Below, piece by piece: positions 35,751 through 44,845 of a DNA stretch of 64,000 nt. Both the position numbers and the translations under genes were made by a program. The notes beneath the pieces are model-generated. The model saw only the letters and a program-made list of their open reading frames with translations, did no database searches and was not told the DNA's origin. The DNA is taken from assembly GCA_031180725.1 (NCBI GenBank), contig JAPSLO010000003.1:276548-340547 (forward strand). The letters are read 5' to 3'. Source of the stretch: Roseomonas sp. (GTDB lineage Bacteria > Pseudomonadota > Alphaproteobacteria > Acetobacterales > Acetobacteraceae). Position 1 is the stretch's first letter. The number at the start of each line of letters is the position of its first letter.

Positions 35751-36230
35751 ATGGACCAGACCATCACGCCGCGCTTCCTGGTTGATGCCGATGCCTGCCC
35801 GGTGCGCGAGGAAATCCTGCGCGTCGCCGGGCGGCTCGGCTTCGAAGTGATCTATGTCACCAACGGCGCCCGCCCTATCCGTCCGCCGGGTGTCCCCTTT
35901 GCCCGCGTCGTCATCGTGGCCGAAGGTGCCGACAAGGCCGACGATTGGATCGCCGAACAGGCCACCGCCGCCGATGTCTGCCTGACCAACGACATCCCGC
36001 TGGCGGCGCGCTGCCTGGAGAAGACGGGCTTCGTCCTCTCCTTCAAGGGCCATCCCTGGACGCCGAACAATATCGGAAGCGCCCTAGCTGGGCGCGAGAT
36101 CGCGCGGCACCTGCGCGAGCTCGGGATGGGCGGCGGCCCGCCACCCCTGGCACAGGCGGACCGTTCCCGCTTCCTCAATGCCCTGGATGCGATGGCCCAG
36201 GCCGCGCTGCGCAAGGCGCGCGGGGCCTGA
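35751..36230 (+). CDS. DUF188 / YaiI-YqxD family protein
   Basis: 159 residues, full length for the family. Recognised by FLVDADACPVREE at the N-terminus, FARVVIVAEGADKADDWI, DVCLTNDIPLAARCLEKTG, and the Asn-Ile-Gly segment. A PIN-like fold with conserved Asp residues has been proposed for the family; no function is established. It follows thiY by 39 bases, but a functional link is not evident. Confidence 0.9.
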   Translation: MDQTITPRFLVDADACPVREEILRVAGRLGFEVIYVTNGARPIRPPGVPFARVVIVAEGADKADDWIAEQATAADVCLTNDIPLAARCLEKTGFVLSFKGHPWTPNNIGSALAGREIARHLRELGMGGGPPPLAQADRSRFLNALDAMAQAALRKARGA

Positions 36231-36267
36231 GCCACGCAGGGTCAGCCCCGCGGCATGCCTTCCGGTA

Positions 36268-37188
36268 TCAGCCCTGAGGCATTCCTTCCGGGACGATCGT
36301 CTTCACCAGCGTGGCATCCAGCGCCTCGTAATCGTGGTAGCCGATCGCCTCGTAGAGCTGCGCGCGGGTCTGCATGCGGTCCAGCATCTTCATCGTGCCG
36401 CCCGTCTCGCGGATGGTGGCGTACAGCTCCTCCATCGCCCTGTTCGCCACGCGCATATGGCTGACCGGCCAGATCACCATGGCGTAGCCCAGCTCCTCGA
36501 ACTCCTTCGCCGTCAGGAAGGGCGTGCGGCCGAATTCCGTCATGTTCGCCAGCAGCTTCACACCCGGCATCCGCTTCGCGAATTCGGCGAACATCTCGCG
36601 GCTGTGCAGGGCTTCGGGGAAGATAGCATCCGCGCCCGCTTCCAGATACAGCTTCGCACGCTCCACCGCGGCATCCATGCCCTCGCTCGCCACCGCATCG
36701 GTGCGGGCGATGATGTAGAGGTGCTTCCGCGCCTTGCGCGCCGCCGCCACCTTCGCCGCCATGTCGCGCGCATCGGCCAGCTTCTTGTCGTTCAGGTGGC
36801 CGCACTTCTTGGGCAGCAACTGGTCCTCCAGATGCACCGCGCCAGCGCCCGCCTCCTCGAAGACGCGCACCATGTGCATCACGTTCAGCGCCTCGCCATA
36901 GCCGGTATCGCCATCCACCAGCATCGGAAGCCGTGCCGCGCGCGCCACCTGGCGGACGTAGAAGGCCACCTCATCCACCGTGATCATGCCGAGATCCGGC
37001 AGGCCCATGGTCGCGCTCATCGCGGCGCCCGACATGTAGAGCGCGTCAAACCCCGCCTTCTTCGCCAGCAGGGCGGCAATCCCCGTATGCGCCCCGGGCA
37101 GTTGCAGGATGCCCGGACGCTCCAGCAGGGCGCGGAAACTCTGGCCGGCGGGGGCGTCGGGCAGGTCGGCAGCAACGACATAGGGCAT
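36268..37188 (-). CDS. prpB: Isocitrate lyase/PEP-mutase family enzyme, probable 2-methylisocitrate lyase
   Basis: 306-residue TIM-barrel lyase. The catalytic KKCGH lies at 127-131 and the metal-binding DGDTGYGE at 92-99. Both match methylisocitrate lyase, which splits 2-methylisocitrate to pyruvate and succinate in propionate breakdown; related oxaloacetate decarboxylases are the alternative. Other prp genes are absent here, so the reaction rests on sequence alone. Near the 3' end a 13-base GCATKCCTTCCGG element occurs twice, probably local slippage. Not coupled to neighbours. Confidence 0.82.
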   Translation of the reverse strand: MPYVVAADLPDAPAGQSFRALLERPGILQLPGAHTGIAALLAKKAGFDALYMSGAAMSATMGLPDLGMITVDEVAFYVRQVARAARLPMLVDGDTGYGEALNVMHMVRVFEEAGAGAVHLEDQLLPKKCGHLNDKKLADARDMAAKVAAARKARKHLYIIARTDAVASEGMDAAVERAKLYLEAGADAIFPEALHSREMFAEFAKRMPGVKLLANMTEFGRTPFLTAKEFEELGYAMVIWPVSHMRVANRAMEELYATIRETGGTMKMLDRMQTRAQLYEAIGYHDYEALDATLVKTIVPEGMPQG

Positions 37189-37271
37189 GAAATTGTCTCC
37201 TCACCGGTCCGGTCGAACCGCCGCAAGCTAGGCCGGCCAGCGCCCGGAACCAAGCCAGCCTGGCCGCCCGC

Positions 37272-37715
37272 CTATTCCCCGATGTCCTCGGCCCAGACCT
37301 CGGGCCTCTCCCGCTGGAAGCGTTGCATCAGGGCCTGGCAGGGGGGGTCGTCCAGCACCACAACCTCGATGCCCCGGCCGCGCAGGAAGTCTTCATTGCC
37401 CGGGAAGGTCCGGTTCTCGCCGATCACGACGCGGCGGATGCCGAACTGCGCGATGGTGCCGGCGCACATCATGCAGGGCGTCAGCGTGGTGTAGAGCGTC
37501 ATGCCGCGGTAGCTGCGCTGGCGACCGGCCTGACGCAGGCAGTCCATCTCGCCATGCGCGATCGGGTCGCCCTGCTGCACGCGGCGGTTTCGCCCGGTGG
37601 CCAGCAGGCGGCCGTCTGCCGCCACCAGCGCCGCGCCCACCGGCACCCCGCCCTCGCTGAAGCCGGTCTCAGCCTCGGCGAAGGCCTTTGCCATCCAGTC
37701 CCTGTCGTCGGGCAT
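37272..37715 (-). CDS. Cytosine deaminase, fungal Fcy1-type
   Basis: 147-residue zinc deaminase of the CDA/TadA fold, converting cytosine to uracil. Zinc ligands are His54 (H54GE56) and Cys81/Cys84 (PCMMC), with Glu56 as the proton shuttle. The C-terminal half (VVIGENRTFPGNEDFLRGRG and RPEVWAEDIGE) reads closely like yeast cytosine deaminase and unlike the large amidohydrolase CodA of enterobacteria. It may also act on related pyrimidines or guanine. It sits 13 bases downstream of the antiporter gene on the same strand. Confidence 0.85.
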   Translation of the reverse strand: MPDDRDWMAKAFAEAETGFSEGGVPVGAALVAADGRLLATGRNRRVQQGDPIAHGEMDCLRQAGRQRSYRGMTLYTTLTPCMMCAGTIAQFGIRRVVIGENRTFPGNEDFLRGRGIEVVVLDDPPCQALMQRFQRERPEVWAEDIGE

Positions 37716-37728
37716 GGGCCGGGATCCT

Positions 37729-39144
37729 TCAGCGGAAGAACAGGAAGGTGACCAGCACGAAGGTCGGCAGCAGGATCGTGGCCGCCCAAGCGCAATAGCC
37801 GAAGAAGGATGGCATGCGTACGCCCGTCTCCTCCACGATGGCCTTCACCATGAAGTTGGGCGCATTGCCGATATAGCTGTTGGCGCCCATGAAGACCGCG
37901 CCGCAGGAAATCGCCGCCAGGGTCAGCGCGGCGTGCGCCATCAGCGCCTGCGGGTCGCCCCCGGCCAGTTCGAAGAAGACGATGTAGGTCGGTGCGTTGT
38001 CGAGGAAGGAGGACAGCACCCCCGACAGCCAGAAATAGACCCAGGGGATGGGCTGCCCCGCGGCATCGCTGGTCAGTGCCACAAGCCCAGCCGCCGCCCC
38101 GGCGCTGCCCGCGCGCAGGATGGCCAGCACGGGCGCCATGCAGATGAAGATGGCCGCGAACAGCTTCGCCACTTCCAGGATCGCACCCCAGGAGAAGCCG
38201 TTGGCCTCCCGCAGCGCGGCAGACGTGAACTTCACGGACAGGCCGGTGATGGCCAGGAACAGCAGGATGCCGATGGCGCGTTCCACCTCCATCGGGTGGC
38301 CCAGCACATGGATGGTGCCGAGCTTCACATAGCCCATGCCGATCACCACCGCGACCACGGCGGCCACCAGCAGCACATTCAGGCCGCCCTCGATCGACAG
38401 CGGCTGTCCGCGTGCCTCCGCTGGCGCCACCGGCCTTTCACGGCGCCAGGCCAGGGTATCCAGCACGAAATACAGCACCAGCAGCAGCACCGCACAGAAC
38501 AGGAATTCGGCGAAGAGGTGGGTCGTCGGCCAGAAGAAGGCGACGCCCCGCAGGAAGCCCAGATAGAGCGGCGGGTCGCCCACCGGCGTCAGCGATCCGC
38601 CGATGTTGGCGACCAGGAAGATGAAGAAGACGAAGGTGTGGGTCTTCTGCTGGCGGAAGGCATTGGCGCGCAGCACCGGTCGGATCAGCAGCATGGCCGC
38701 GCCCGTGGTGCCCATCACGCTCGCCAGCACCGTGCCGACCGCCAGCAGCGCCGTGTTCGTGGCCGGCGTCCCCACCAGCGATCCCTTCAGCAGCACGCCC
38801 CCGCCGGCGGTGTAGAGCGCCAGCAGCAGCGCGATGAAGGGCACGTATTCCAGCACCATCACATGGGTCAGCTCGTACCAGGCCGCGCCCGGGCCGAAGG
38901 CCAGCGCCATCGGCACCAGCAGCAGCACCGCCCAGCCGGCCGCGATCTTTCCGTAATGGTGGTGCCAGAGATGCGCGGCGAAGAGCGGCATCAGCGCGAT
39001 GGAGAGCAGGATGCCCAGGAAGGGGACGGCCCAGAGCAGGGACAGGGCCTCGCCGGCCACGCCGCCTTCCGCCGCGGCGGCCGCCCCCGGCAGCAGCGCC
39101 GCCGCCAGACCCGCGATTCCCCAGCGCAACGCCCTGCCCCCCAT
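37729..39144 (-). CDS. NhaD-like sodium:proton antiporter (ArsB/citrate-transporter superfamily)
   Basis: 471-residue membrane protein with about 11-13 helices, an N-terminal signal-like helix (ending AAAAEGG), and NhaD/CitM motifs: PFIALLLALYTAGGG, NTALLAVGTVLASVMGTTGA, NIGGSLTPVGDPPLYLG and LDNAPTYIVFFELA. Probably exchanges Na+ for H+; a dicarboxylate carrier is less likely. Divergent from coxG, upstream of the cytosine deaminase. Confidence 0.82.
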   Translation of the reverse strand: MGGRALRWGIAGLAAALLPGAAAAAEGGVAGEALSLLWAVPFLGILLSIALMPLFAAHLWHHHYGKIAAGWAVLLLVPMALAFGPGAAWYELTHVMVLEYVPFIALLLALYTAGGGVLLKGSLVGTPATNTALLAVGTVLASVMGTTGAAMLLIRPVLRANAFRQQKTHTFVFFIFLVANIGGSLTPVGDPPLYLGFLRGVAFFWPTTHLFAEFLFCAVLLLVLYFVLDTLAWRRERPVAPAEARGQPLSIEGGLNVLLVAAVVAVVIGMGYVKLGTIHVLGHPMEVERAIGILLFLAITGLSVKFTSAALREANGFSWGAILEVAKLFAAIFICMAPVLAILRAGSAGAAAGLVALTSDAAGQPIPWVYFWLSGVLSSFLDNAPTYIVFFELAGGDPQALMAHAALTLAAISCGAVFMGANSYIGNAPNFMVKAIVEETGVRMPSFFGYCAWAATILLPTFVLVTFLFFR

Positions 39145-39281
39145 CGGACCGCCTTCCCCTTGTCGTAACAGTCGCTTAGCCCGTTCCGATCACGGCGTCA
39201 CGATGGGTGATCCACCCTGCCCTTCCCGCAAGGGCCTGACCGGCCTAATTACTTCCGCGACCGGATGAGGGATCAACCACG

Positions 39282-40040
39282 ATGGAAATGACCGGAGAAC
39301 GGCGCATCGCCGCCCCCCGCCAGCGCGTGTGGGAGGCCCTGAACGACCCCGCCGTCCTCCAGGCCGCCATCCCAGGCTGCGAGACGGTCGAACGGACCGG
39401 CGATGACAGCTTCCAGGCTCGCGTCGCCGTGAAGCTCGGACCGATGTCGGCCCGCTTCGGCGGCAAGGTGCAGCTTTCCAACATCAACCCGCCAGTGTCC
39501 TACACCATCTCGGGCGAGGGCCAGGGCGGCGCGATGGGCTTCGCCAAGGGCGGCGCCGATGTGGCGCTGGATGAGCTGGGCCCCGAGGAGACGCTGCTGC
39601 GCTACGCCGTGAAGGCGCAGGTGGGCGGCAAGATGGCGCAGCTCGGCGCCCGGCTGATCGACAGCACCGCCAAATCCATGGCCGACCAGTTCTTCGACCG
39701 TTTCGCCGCGCAGCTTCAGCCGGCGCCGGGCGTTGAGGCCGCTCCCACGCAGGAGGCAGCCCCGATGTCCCAGACCAGCACGACCTACACTGGCCCTACG
39801 CCCCAGGCCGCCCCGGATACCGAGTATCTGCGCGACGCCGACGCCCCCGGCCCCGTCACCCAGCACGCCGCCGAAGGTATGTCGCCGGGCGGTGAGGTGC
39901 ATCGCCCGAACCCGCGCCCCGCCGGCATGGGCCTGCCGCTGCGGCTGCTGACCGGGGACTTTATGGGCTTTCCCGTCCAGGTCTGGTTCGGCCTGGCCGT
40001 GATGGTGGTGATCCTGTTCCTGATTTTCCTGCGCGGCTGA
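39282..40040 (+). CDS. coxG: CoxG-like SRPBCC protein with C-terminal membrane anchor
   Basis: 252 residues. The first 145 form an SRPBCC/CoxG domain (RRIAAPRQRVWEALNDP, then PGCETVERTGDD). The last 20 are a hydrophobic anchor (VQVWFGLAVMVVILFLIF). A Thr/Pro/Ala linker lies between. CoxG recruits the carbon monoxide dehydrogenase of Oligotropha to the membrane; related proteins serve other molybdenum hydroxylases. First of a tight cox/xdhC accessory operon; coxMSL genes are not in the window. Confidence 0.9.
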   Translation: MEMTGERRIAAPRQRVWEALNDPAVLQAAIPGCETVERTGDDSFQARVAVKLGPMSARFGGKVQLSNINPPVSYTISGEGQGGAMGFAKGGADVALDELGPEETLLRYAVKAQVGGKMAQLGARLIDSTAKSMADQFFDRFAAQLQPAPGVEAAPTQEAAPMSQTSTTYTGPTPQAAPDTEYLRDADAPGPVTQHAAEGMSPGGEVHRPNPRPAGMGLPLRLLTGDFMGFPVQVWFGLAVMVVILFLIFLRG

Positions 40041-40048
40041 TCCAGGTG

Positions 40049-40939
40049 ATGTTCCCGGCCTCGGTGGAGCAAACCCAGCGCCTGCTGGCGGAAGGTGGCT
40101 ACGTGGCCGACCGCCAGTTGGCCACCACCATCCACCTGGCGCTGCGCATGGGCCGCCCGCTGTTCCTGGAAGGTGAGCCCGGCACCGGCAAGACCGAGAT
40201 CGCGAAGGTCCTTTCCGCCCGCCTGCCGCGCCGCCTGGTGCGGCTGCAGTGCTATGACGGCATGGACCTCGCCTCGGCGGCCTATGAGTGGAATCACGCC
40301 CGCCAGCTCATGGCGATCCGCCTGGCCGAAGCCGCCGGCGAGGCAAGCGACCGGCAGGCGCTGGAACGCGGTATCTATGACCGCCGCTTCCTGCAATCCC
40401 GCCCGCTGCTGGACGCGCTGGAAGGCGAGCCCGCGGTGCTGCTGATCGACGAGCTGGACCGCGCTGACGAGCCCTTCGAGGCCTTCCTGCTGGAGATCCT
40501 CGCCGACTTCCAGCTCTCCATCCCGGAACTCGGCACGGTGAAGGCCGCGGTACCGCCGGTGGTCATCATCACCTCCAACCGCACGCGCGAGGTGCACGAC
40601 GCCATTCGGCGCCGCTGCCTGTATCATTGGGTGGACTATCCGGATGCGGCCCGGGAACGGGCCATCCTGAAGCTGCGCGCGCCGGGCGTGGGCGAAAGGC
40701 TCTCCGCCCAGGTTGTCGCCTTCGTCCAGGCCGTCCGCAACGCGGACACCTTCAAGCCGCCGGGCGTGGCGGAGACCATCGACTGGGCCAGCGCGCTGGC
40801 CGCCCTCGATGCGCGCGAACTGGAGCCCGCCCTGGTGGATGAGACGCTGGGCGCGCTGCTGAAATACCAGGACGATATCGCGAAGATCCGGGGCGCCGAG
40901 GCCGCGCGGCTGGTAACGGAGGCGAAGGGGGCGGCGTGA
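40049..40939 (+). CDS. coxD: MoxR-type AAA+ ATPase, CoxD-like
   Basis: 296 residues. Walker A GEPGTGKT (42-49), Walker B VLLIDELDRAD, sensor TSNRTREVHDAIRRRC. MoxR ATPases pair with VWA proteins as metal-cofactor chaperones. CoxD takes part in assembling the Cu-S-Mo site of CO dehydrogenase; in other organisms homologues serve other hydroxylases. A GTG at 40046 is an alternative start. Overlaps coxE by four bases (GTGA). Confidence 0.92.
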   Translation: MFPASVEQTQRLLAEGGYVADRQLATTIHLALRMGRPLFLEGEPGTGKTEIAKVLSARLPRRLVRLQCYDGMDLASAAYEWNHARQLMAIRLAEAAGEASDRQALERGIYDRRFLQSRPLLDALEGEPAVLLIDELDRADEPFEAFLLEILADFQLSIPELGTVKAAVPPVVIITSNRTREVHDAIRRRCLYHWVDYPDAARERAILKLRAPGVGERLSAQVVAFVQAVRNADTFKPPGVAETIDWASALAALDARELEPALVDETLGALLKYQDDIAKIRGAEAARLVTEAKGAA

Positions 40940-42165
40940 TCCCGCCGAAACCCGCCCTCGCCCTGGGTCAGCCTCCGGCCTCCACCGGTGCCCTCGCCCC
41001 CAACCTGATCGCTTTCGGCCGGCTGCTGCGCCGCGCCGGCGTGCCGGTAGGACCGGCTGATGTGCTGGCCGGTGCAGACGCCTTGCAATGCGTTGACCTC
41101 GGCGACCGCGCCCAGGCCCATGCCGCGTTGCGCGCCGTGATGGTGCACCGGCACGAGCACTTCCTTATTTTCGACCACGCCTTCGACCTCTTCTGGCGCG
41201 ACTCGGAAGCCGGCCGCCACGCCGCTGCCATGGCGCTGATGGATGCGGCGAAGGAACCGCCCAAGCCCCCGCCCGCCGCCCGCCGCCTGGCGGAAGCCAT
41301 GCGCGGCGACCGCCCGGAGCCGCCGAAACCGCCTGAGCCGAAGCGGCAGGACGAACTCGACGTCACCTTCACCGTCAGCGAACGCGAGCGCCTCCAGACC
41401 ATGGATTTCGAGGCGATGTCGGCCGAGGAGATCGCCGCGGCGAAGGAGGAGATCCGCAGGCTGGTCCTGCCGCTGGACGAGCGCCGCACCCGCCGCTTCC
41501 GCGCCGACCCCTCCGGGCCTGTGACCGATCTGCGCGCCACGGTGCGCGCCAGCCTGCGCTCCGGTGGCGAGATCCTGGACATCGCCCGCCGCCGCCGCGT
41601 CACGCGCACGCCACCGCTGGTGGTGCTCTGCGACATCTCGGGGTCCATGTCGCGCTATGCGCAGGTGCTGCTGCATTTCCTGCACGCCGTCACCAATGAC
41701 CGCGACCGGGTGCATTGCTTCCTGTTCGGCACCCGCCTGTCGAATGTCACGCGCCAGTTGCGCCACCGCGATCCCGAAGCCGCCTTCGAGATGGTGAGCC
41801 ATGCCGTGCCGGACTGGTCGGGCGGCACGCGCATAGGGGAATCGCTCGCGAACTTCAACCGCCTCTGGTCCCGCCGCGTGCTCGGCCAGGGGGCGGTGGT
41901 GCTGCTGATCACCGACGGGCTGGACCGGGAAGGCGCGGCAGGCCTTGCGGAAGCAACCGACCGGCTGCGCCGGTCCTGCTCCCGCCTGATCTGGCTCAAT
42001 CCGTTGTTGCGTTACGCCGGCTTCCAGCCCAAATCCCAAGGTATCCGCGCGATGCTTCCGCATGTGGACGAGTTCCGCCCGGTGCATAACCTGGCGAGCC
42101 TCAGGGAGTTGATCGCAGCGCTGTCGTCCCGCAATGCGGGCCGAGGAAGGGAGTTCGCGGCATGA
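40936..42165 (+). CDS. coxE: VWA-domain protein, CoxE-like
   Basis: 409 residues, start GTG. The C-terminal half is a von Willebrand A domain with MIDAS motif DISGSMSRY; the N-terminal part is a CoxE-type region with Pro-rich linker (PPKPPPAAR and PPKPPEPKR). Partner of the CoxD ATPase in molybdenum hydroxylase maturation. Coupled at both ends: GTGA with coxD, ATGA with the next gene. Confidence 0.92.
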   Translation: MIPPKPALALGQPPASTGALAPNLIAFGRLLRRAGVPVGPADVLAGADALQCVDLGDRAQAHAALRAVMVHRHEHFLIFDHAFDLFWRDSEAGRHAAAMALMDAAKEPPKPPPAARRLAEAMRGDRPEPPKPPEPKRQDELDVTFTVSERERLQTMDFEAMSAEEIAAAKEEIRRLVLPLDERRTRRFRADPSGPVTDLRATVRASLRSGGEILDIARRRRVTRTPPLVVLCDISGSMSRYAQVLLHFLHAVTNDRDRVHCFLFGTRLSNVTRQLRHRDPEAAFEMVSHAVPDWSGGTRIGESLANFNRLWSRRVLGQGAVVLLITDGLDREGAAGLAEATDRLRRSCSRLIWLNPLLRYAGFQPKSQGIRAMLPHVDEFRPVHNLASLRELIAALSSRNAGRGREFAA

Positions 42166-42497
42166 GCACCACGCAGCAGGCGGACAGCGAGGACATCCTG
42201 GGCATCGCCGCCGGATGGCTGAACCAGGGCGAGACAGTGGCACTCGCCACGGTGGTGGAAACCTGGGGCTCCTCGCCCCGCCCGGCCGGATCGCGGCTGG
42301 CGGTGACGAAATCAGGCCGCCTCGCCGGCAGCGTCTCCGGCGGCTGCATTGAGGGTGCGGTGGCCGATGCGGCGAAGCAGACGATGGAAAGCGGCGCGCC
42401 GCAGCTTCTGGATTTCGGCATCAGCGATGAGCGCGCCTGGGAAGTCGGCCTGGCCTGCGGCGGCAAGCTGAAGGTCTTCGTGGAGAAGCTTGGGTGA
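42162..42497 (+). CDS. XdhC/CoxI N-terminal domain protein
   Basis: 111 residues covering only the XdhC_CoxI domain (WGSSPRPAGSRLAV, SVSGGCIEGAV). XdhC proteins bind and sulfurate molybdenum cofactor before insertion into xanthine-dehydrogenase type enzymes. Normally this domain is fused to a Rossmann domain; here the second part is the next gene, joined by a GTGA overlap. The split appears genuine rather than a frameshift, since both pieces have intact ends and start signals. Confidence 0.88.
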   Translation: MSTTQQADSEDILGIAAGWLNQGETVALATVVETWGSSPRPAGSRLAVTKSGRLAGSVSGGCIEGAVADAAKQTMESGAPQLLDFGISDERAWEVGLACGGKLKVFVEKLG

Positions 42498-43192
42498 AGA
42501 CGGCCTTCCTCGATCGCCTGCTCGCCGCGCGCGCGGCGAAACGGCCCGTGGCCGTCCTGACGCGGCTGACCGATGGCGAGCAGCTTCTGTTTCCCGAGGA
42601 TGCCGCGCCCGCGGAACTGGCGGCCGAGGCCGAGGCCGCGCTCGCGGCCGATGCCGCACGCAACGTCACGCTCGGCAACGCCGCATGGTTCATCCATCCG
42701 CACAATCCGCCGCTGCGGCTGATCGTGGTGGGCGCGGTGCATATCGCCCAGGCGCTGGTGCCGATGGCGCTGCCGCTGGGCTTCGCCGTCACGGTGGTGG
42801 ATCCCCGCCGCGCCTTCGCCACGGAAGAACGGATGGGCGACCGCGTGGCGATCTCCACCGACTGGCCGGATGAGGCGATGACGGCGCTGGCGCCGGATGC
42901 GCGCACCGCCGTCGTCACGCTGACGCATGACCCGAAGCTAGACGATCCCGCCCTGGAAATCGCGCTGCGCAGCCCCGCCTTCTACATCGGCTGCCTCGGC
43001 AGCCGCCGCACCCATGCGAAGCGCGTGGCGCGCCTGACGGAAGCCGGGCTGACGGAAGCCGAGATCGCCCGCATCCACGCGCCCGTGGGCCTGGACATCG
43101 GCGCCGTTACCGCGCCGGAGATCGCCGTCTCCATCCTCGCCCAGATCGTCTCGGCGCGTCGTGGCGGGCCCAGGAAGAAGCAGGACCCATGA
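42494..43192 (+). CDS. XdhC-type Rossmann-domain protein
   Basis: 232 residues from GTG 42494. Contains the XdhC C-terminal NAD-binding-like domain (LRLIVVGAVHIAQAL, VTVVDPR, FYIGCLGSRRTHAKR). Acts with the preceding small protein in molybdenum cofactor sulfuration or handling. Overlaps both neighbours by four bases. Confidence 0.88.
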   Translation: MKTAFLDRLLAARAAKRPVAVLTRLTDGEQLLFPEDAAPAELAAEAEAALAADAARNVTLGNAAWFIHPHNPPLRLIVVGAVHIAQALVPMALPLGFAVTVVDPRRAFATEERMGDRVAISTDWPDEAMTALAPDARTAVVTLTHDPKLDDPALEIALRSPAFYIGCLGSRRTHAKRVARLTEAGLTEAEIARIHAPVGLDIGAVTAPEIAVSILAQIVSARRGGPRKKQDP

Positions 43193-44835
43193 TCTTCGGC
43201 CCCACCCCGCTGGAGGAGGCGCGCGGCGCTATCCTGGCCCACACGCTGCGCCTGCCCGGGCGCGTGCTGAAGAAGGGCACCGTGCTGGACGAGGCCGCCG
43301 TCGCCACGCTGAAGGAAGCAGGAAAGCGCGAGGTGATCGCCGCGCGCCTCGAAGCCGGCGATGTGCCGGAGGATGAGGCGGCGGAGCGCGTGGCCAATCT
43401 GCTGATGGCCCCGCTCATCGCGAAATCCCGCGCGTCCACCGGCCGGGTGAACCTGCTGGCCGAAAGCGCCGGCCTCTTCACCGTGGATGTCGGGCTGATC
43501 GATCGCATCAATTGCGTGGATGAGAGCGTCACCGTCGCGACGCTGCCGAACCGCAGCGTGGTGGCGGCGAAGGAGATGCTGGCGACCATCAAGGTGATCC
43601 CCTTCGCCGTGCCGGGCGCCGTGCTCTCGGTGATCGAGGCGATGGCCAAGGGCCGCCAGGCGGTGACGGTCGCCCCCTTCCGGCCACTCTCGGTCGGGCT
43701 GGTGCTGACCGAACTGCCGGGGGTGAAGGAAAGCGTCATGGAAGGGGCGGTGGAGGCGACCGCTGCCCGCATCGAGGCGCTGCTCGGCACCATGCTGCCG
43801 GTGGAGCGCGTGCGGCATGAGGAAGGCCCGGTGGCGGAGGCGCTGACACGGCTGCGCAAGGCGGGGGCGGAGCTGCTGCTGATCGCCGGTGCTTCGGCCG
43901 TGGTGGACCGGCGCGATGTCGGCCCTGCCGCCATCGTTCGCGCCGGCGGGGTCGTCGAGCATTTCGGCATGCCGGTGGATCCGGGCAACCTGATCTGCCT
44001 AGGCCGCGTCGGAGAGATCCCGGCCCTGGTCCTGCCCGGCTGCGCGCGCAGCCCGAAGCTCAATGGCTTCGACTGGGTGCTGCAGCGCATCTTCGCCGGC
44101 GAGAGGGTGACCGCCCGGCACATCATGGGCATGGGCGTCGGCGGGTTGCTGAAGGAAATCGAGGCGCGCCCCCTGCCCCGCGCCGACGCGCCGCGCACCC
44201 CGGCCTCTCCCATTGCGCCGCGGCGGGCGCGGCAGGTCTGCGCACTGGTGCTGGCGGCCGGCCGGTCGCGCCGCATGGCGCCGCTCAACAAGCTTCTGGT
44301 GCCCGACCAGAAGGGCCTGCCGATGATCGCCCGCGTGGTGGACAATGTGCTGGCCAGCCGGGCGCGCCCGGTCATCGTAGTCACCGGCCATGAGCGCGAG
44401 CGGGTGGAGGAGGCGCTGGCCGGCCGCCCGGTGCTGATGGCGCATGCGGAGGATTATGCCGAGGGCCTGTCCGCCTCACTGAAGGCCGGGCTGCGCGCAG
44501 TGCCGCCGGAGGCGGAGGGCGTGCTGATCTGCCTGGGCGACATGCCGCTGGTCAGTGCCGAGATGCTGGACCGGCTGATCGGAGCCTTCGACCCCGAGGA
44601 AGGCCGCGCCATCGTGCAGCCCACCTTCCGCGGCAAGCAGGGCAACCCGATGCTCTGGTCGCGCGAGTTCCTGCCCCAGATGCTGGCCCTCACCGGTGAT
44701 GTCGGCGCCCGCCACCTGGCCGCCCAGCACGCCGACCGTCTGGTGGAGGTGGAGATGGCCGACGACGCGGTGCTGCGCGACTTCGACACGACGGAGGCAC
44801 TGAAGGGCCTGCCGGAATTCGCCGGCAAGCGGTAA
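43189..44835 (+). CDS. Fusion of molybdopterin-binding domain and MocA/MobA-like nucleotidyltransferase
   Basis: 548 residues. Residues 1-340 resemble the MoeA/MoaB-type molybdopterin-binding fold (LIAGASAVVDRRDVGPAAI). Residues about 350-548 form an NTP-transferase with VLAAGRSRRMAPLNKLL and LICLGDMPLVS, the type that attaches CMP or GMP to molybdenum cofactor. MocA-like enzymes make the cytosine dinucleotide cofactor used by xanthine-dehydrogenase-family enzymes, which suits this operon. Coupled to the XdhC gene by ATGA. Confidence 0.88.
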   Translation: MIFGPTPLEEARGAILAHTLRLPGRVLKKGTVLDEAAVATLKEAGKREVIAARLEAGDVPEDEAAERVANLLMAPLIAKSRASTGRVNLLAESAGLFTVDVGLIDRINCVDESVTVATLPNRSVVAAKEMLATIKVIPFAVPGAVLSVIEAMAKGRQAVTVAPFRPLSVGLVLTELPGVKESVMEGAVEATAARIEALLGTMLPVERVRHEEGPVAEALTRLRKAGAELLLIAGASAVVDRRDVGPAAIVRAGGVVEHFGMPVDPGNLICLGRVGEIPALVLPGCARSPKLNGFDWVLQRIFAGERVTARHIMGMGVGGLLKEIEARPLPRADAPRTPASPIAPRRARQVCALVLAAGRSRRMAPLNKLLVPDQKGLPMIARVVDNVLASRARPVIVVTGHERERVEEALAGRPVLMAHAEDYAEGLSASLKAGLRAVPPEAEGVLICLGDMPLVSAEMLDRLIGAFDPEEGRAIVQPTFRGKQGNPMLWSREFLPQMLALTGDVGARHLAAQHADRLVEVEMADDAVLRDFDTTEALKGLPEFAGKR

Positions 44836-44845
44836 GGGCGCAGCG

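Noticed and set aside
36253-36291. Two GCATKCCTTCCGG elements 26 bases apart at the prpB 3' end
   Set aside because: Too short and too local to be a regulatory array; probably slippage at the C-terminal codons.
42162-43192. Frameshifted single xdhC gene
   Set aside because: Both halves have intact ends and a GTGA overlap, and the domain boundary falls exactly between them. A split gene pair is more likely than a sequencing error.
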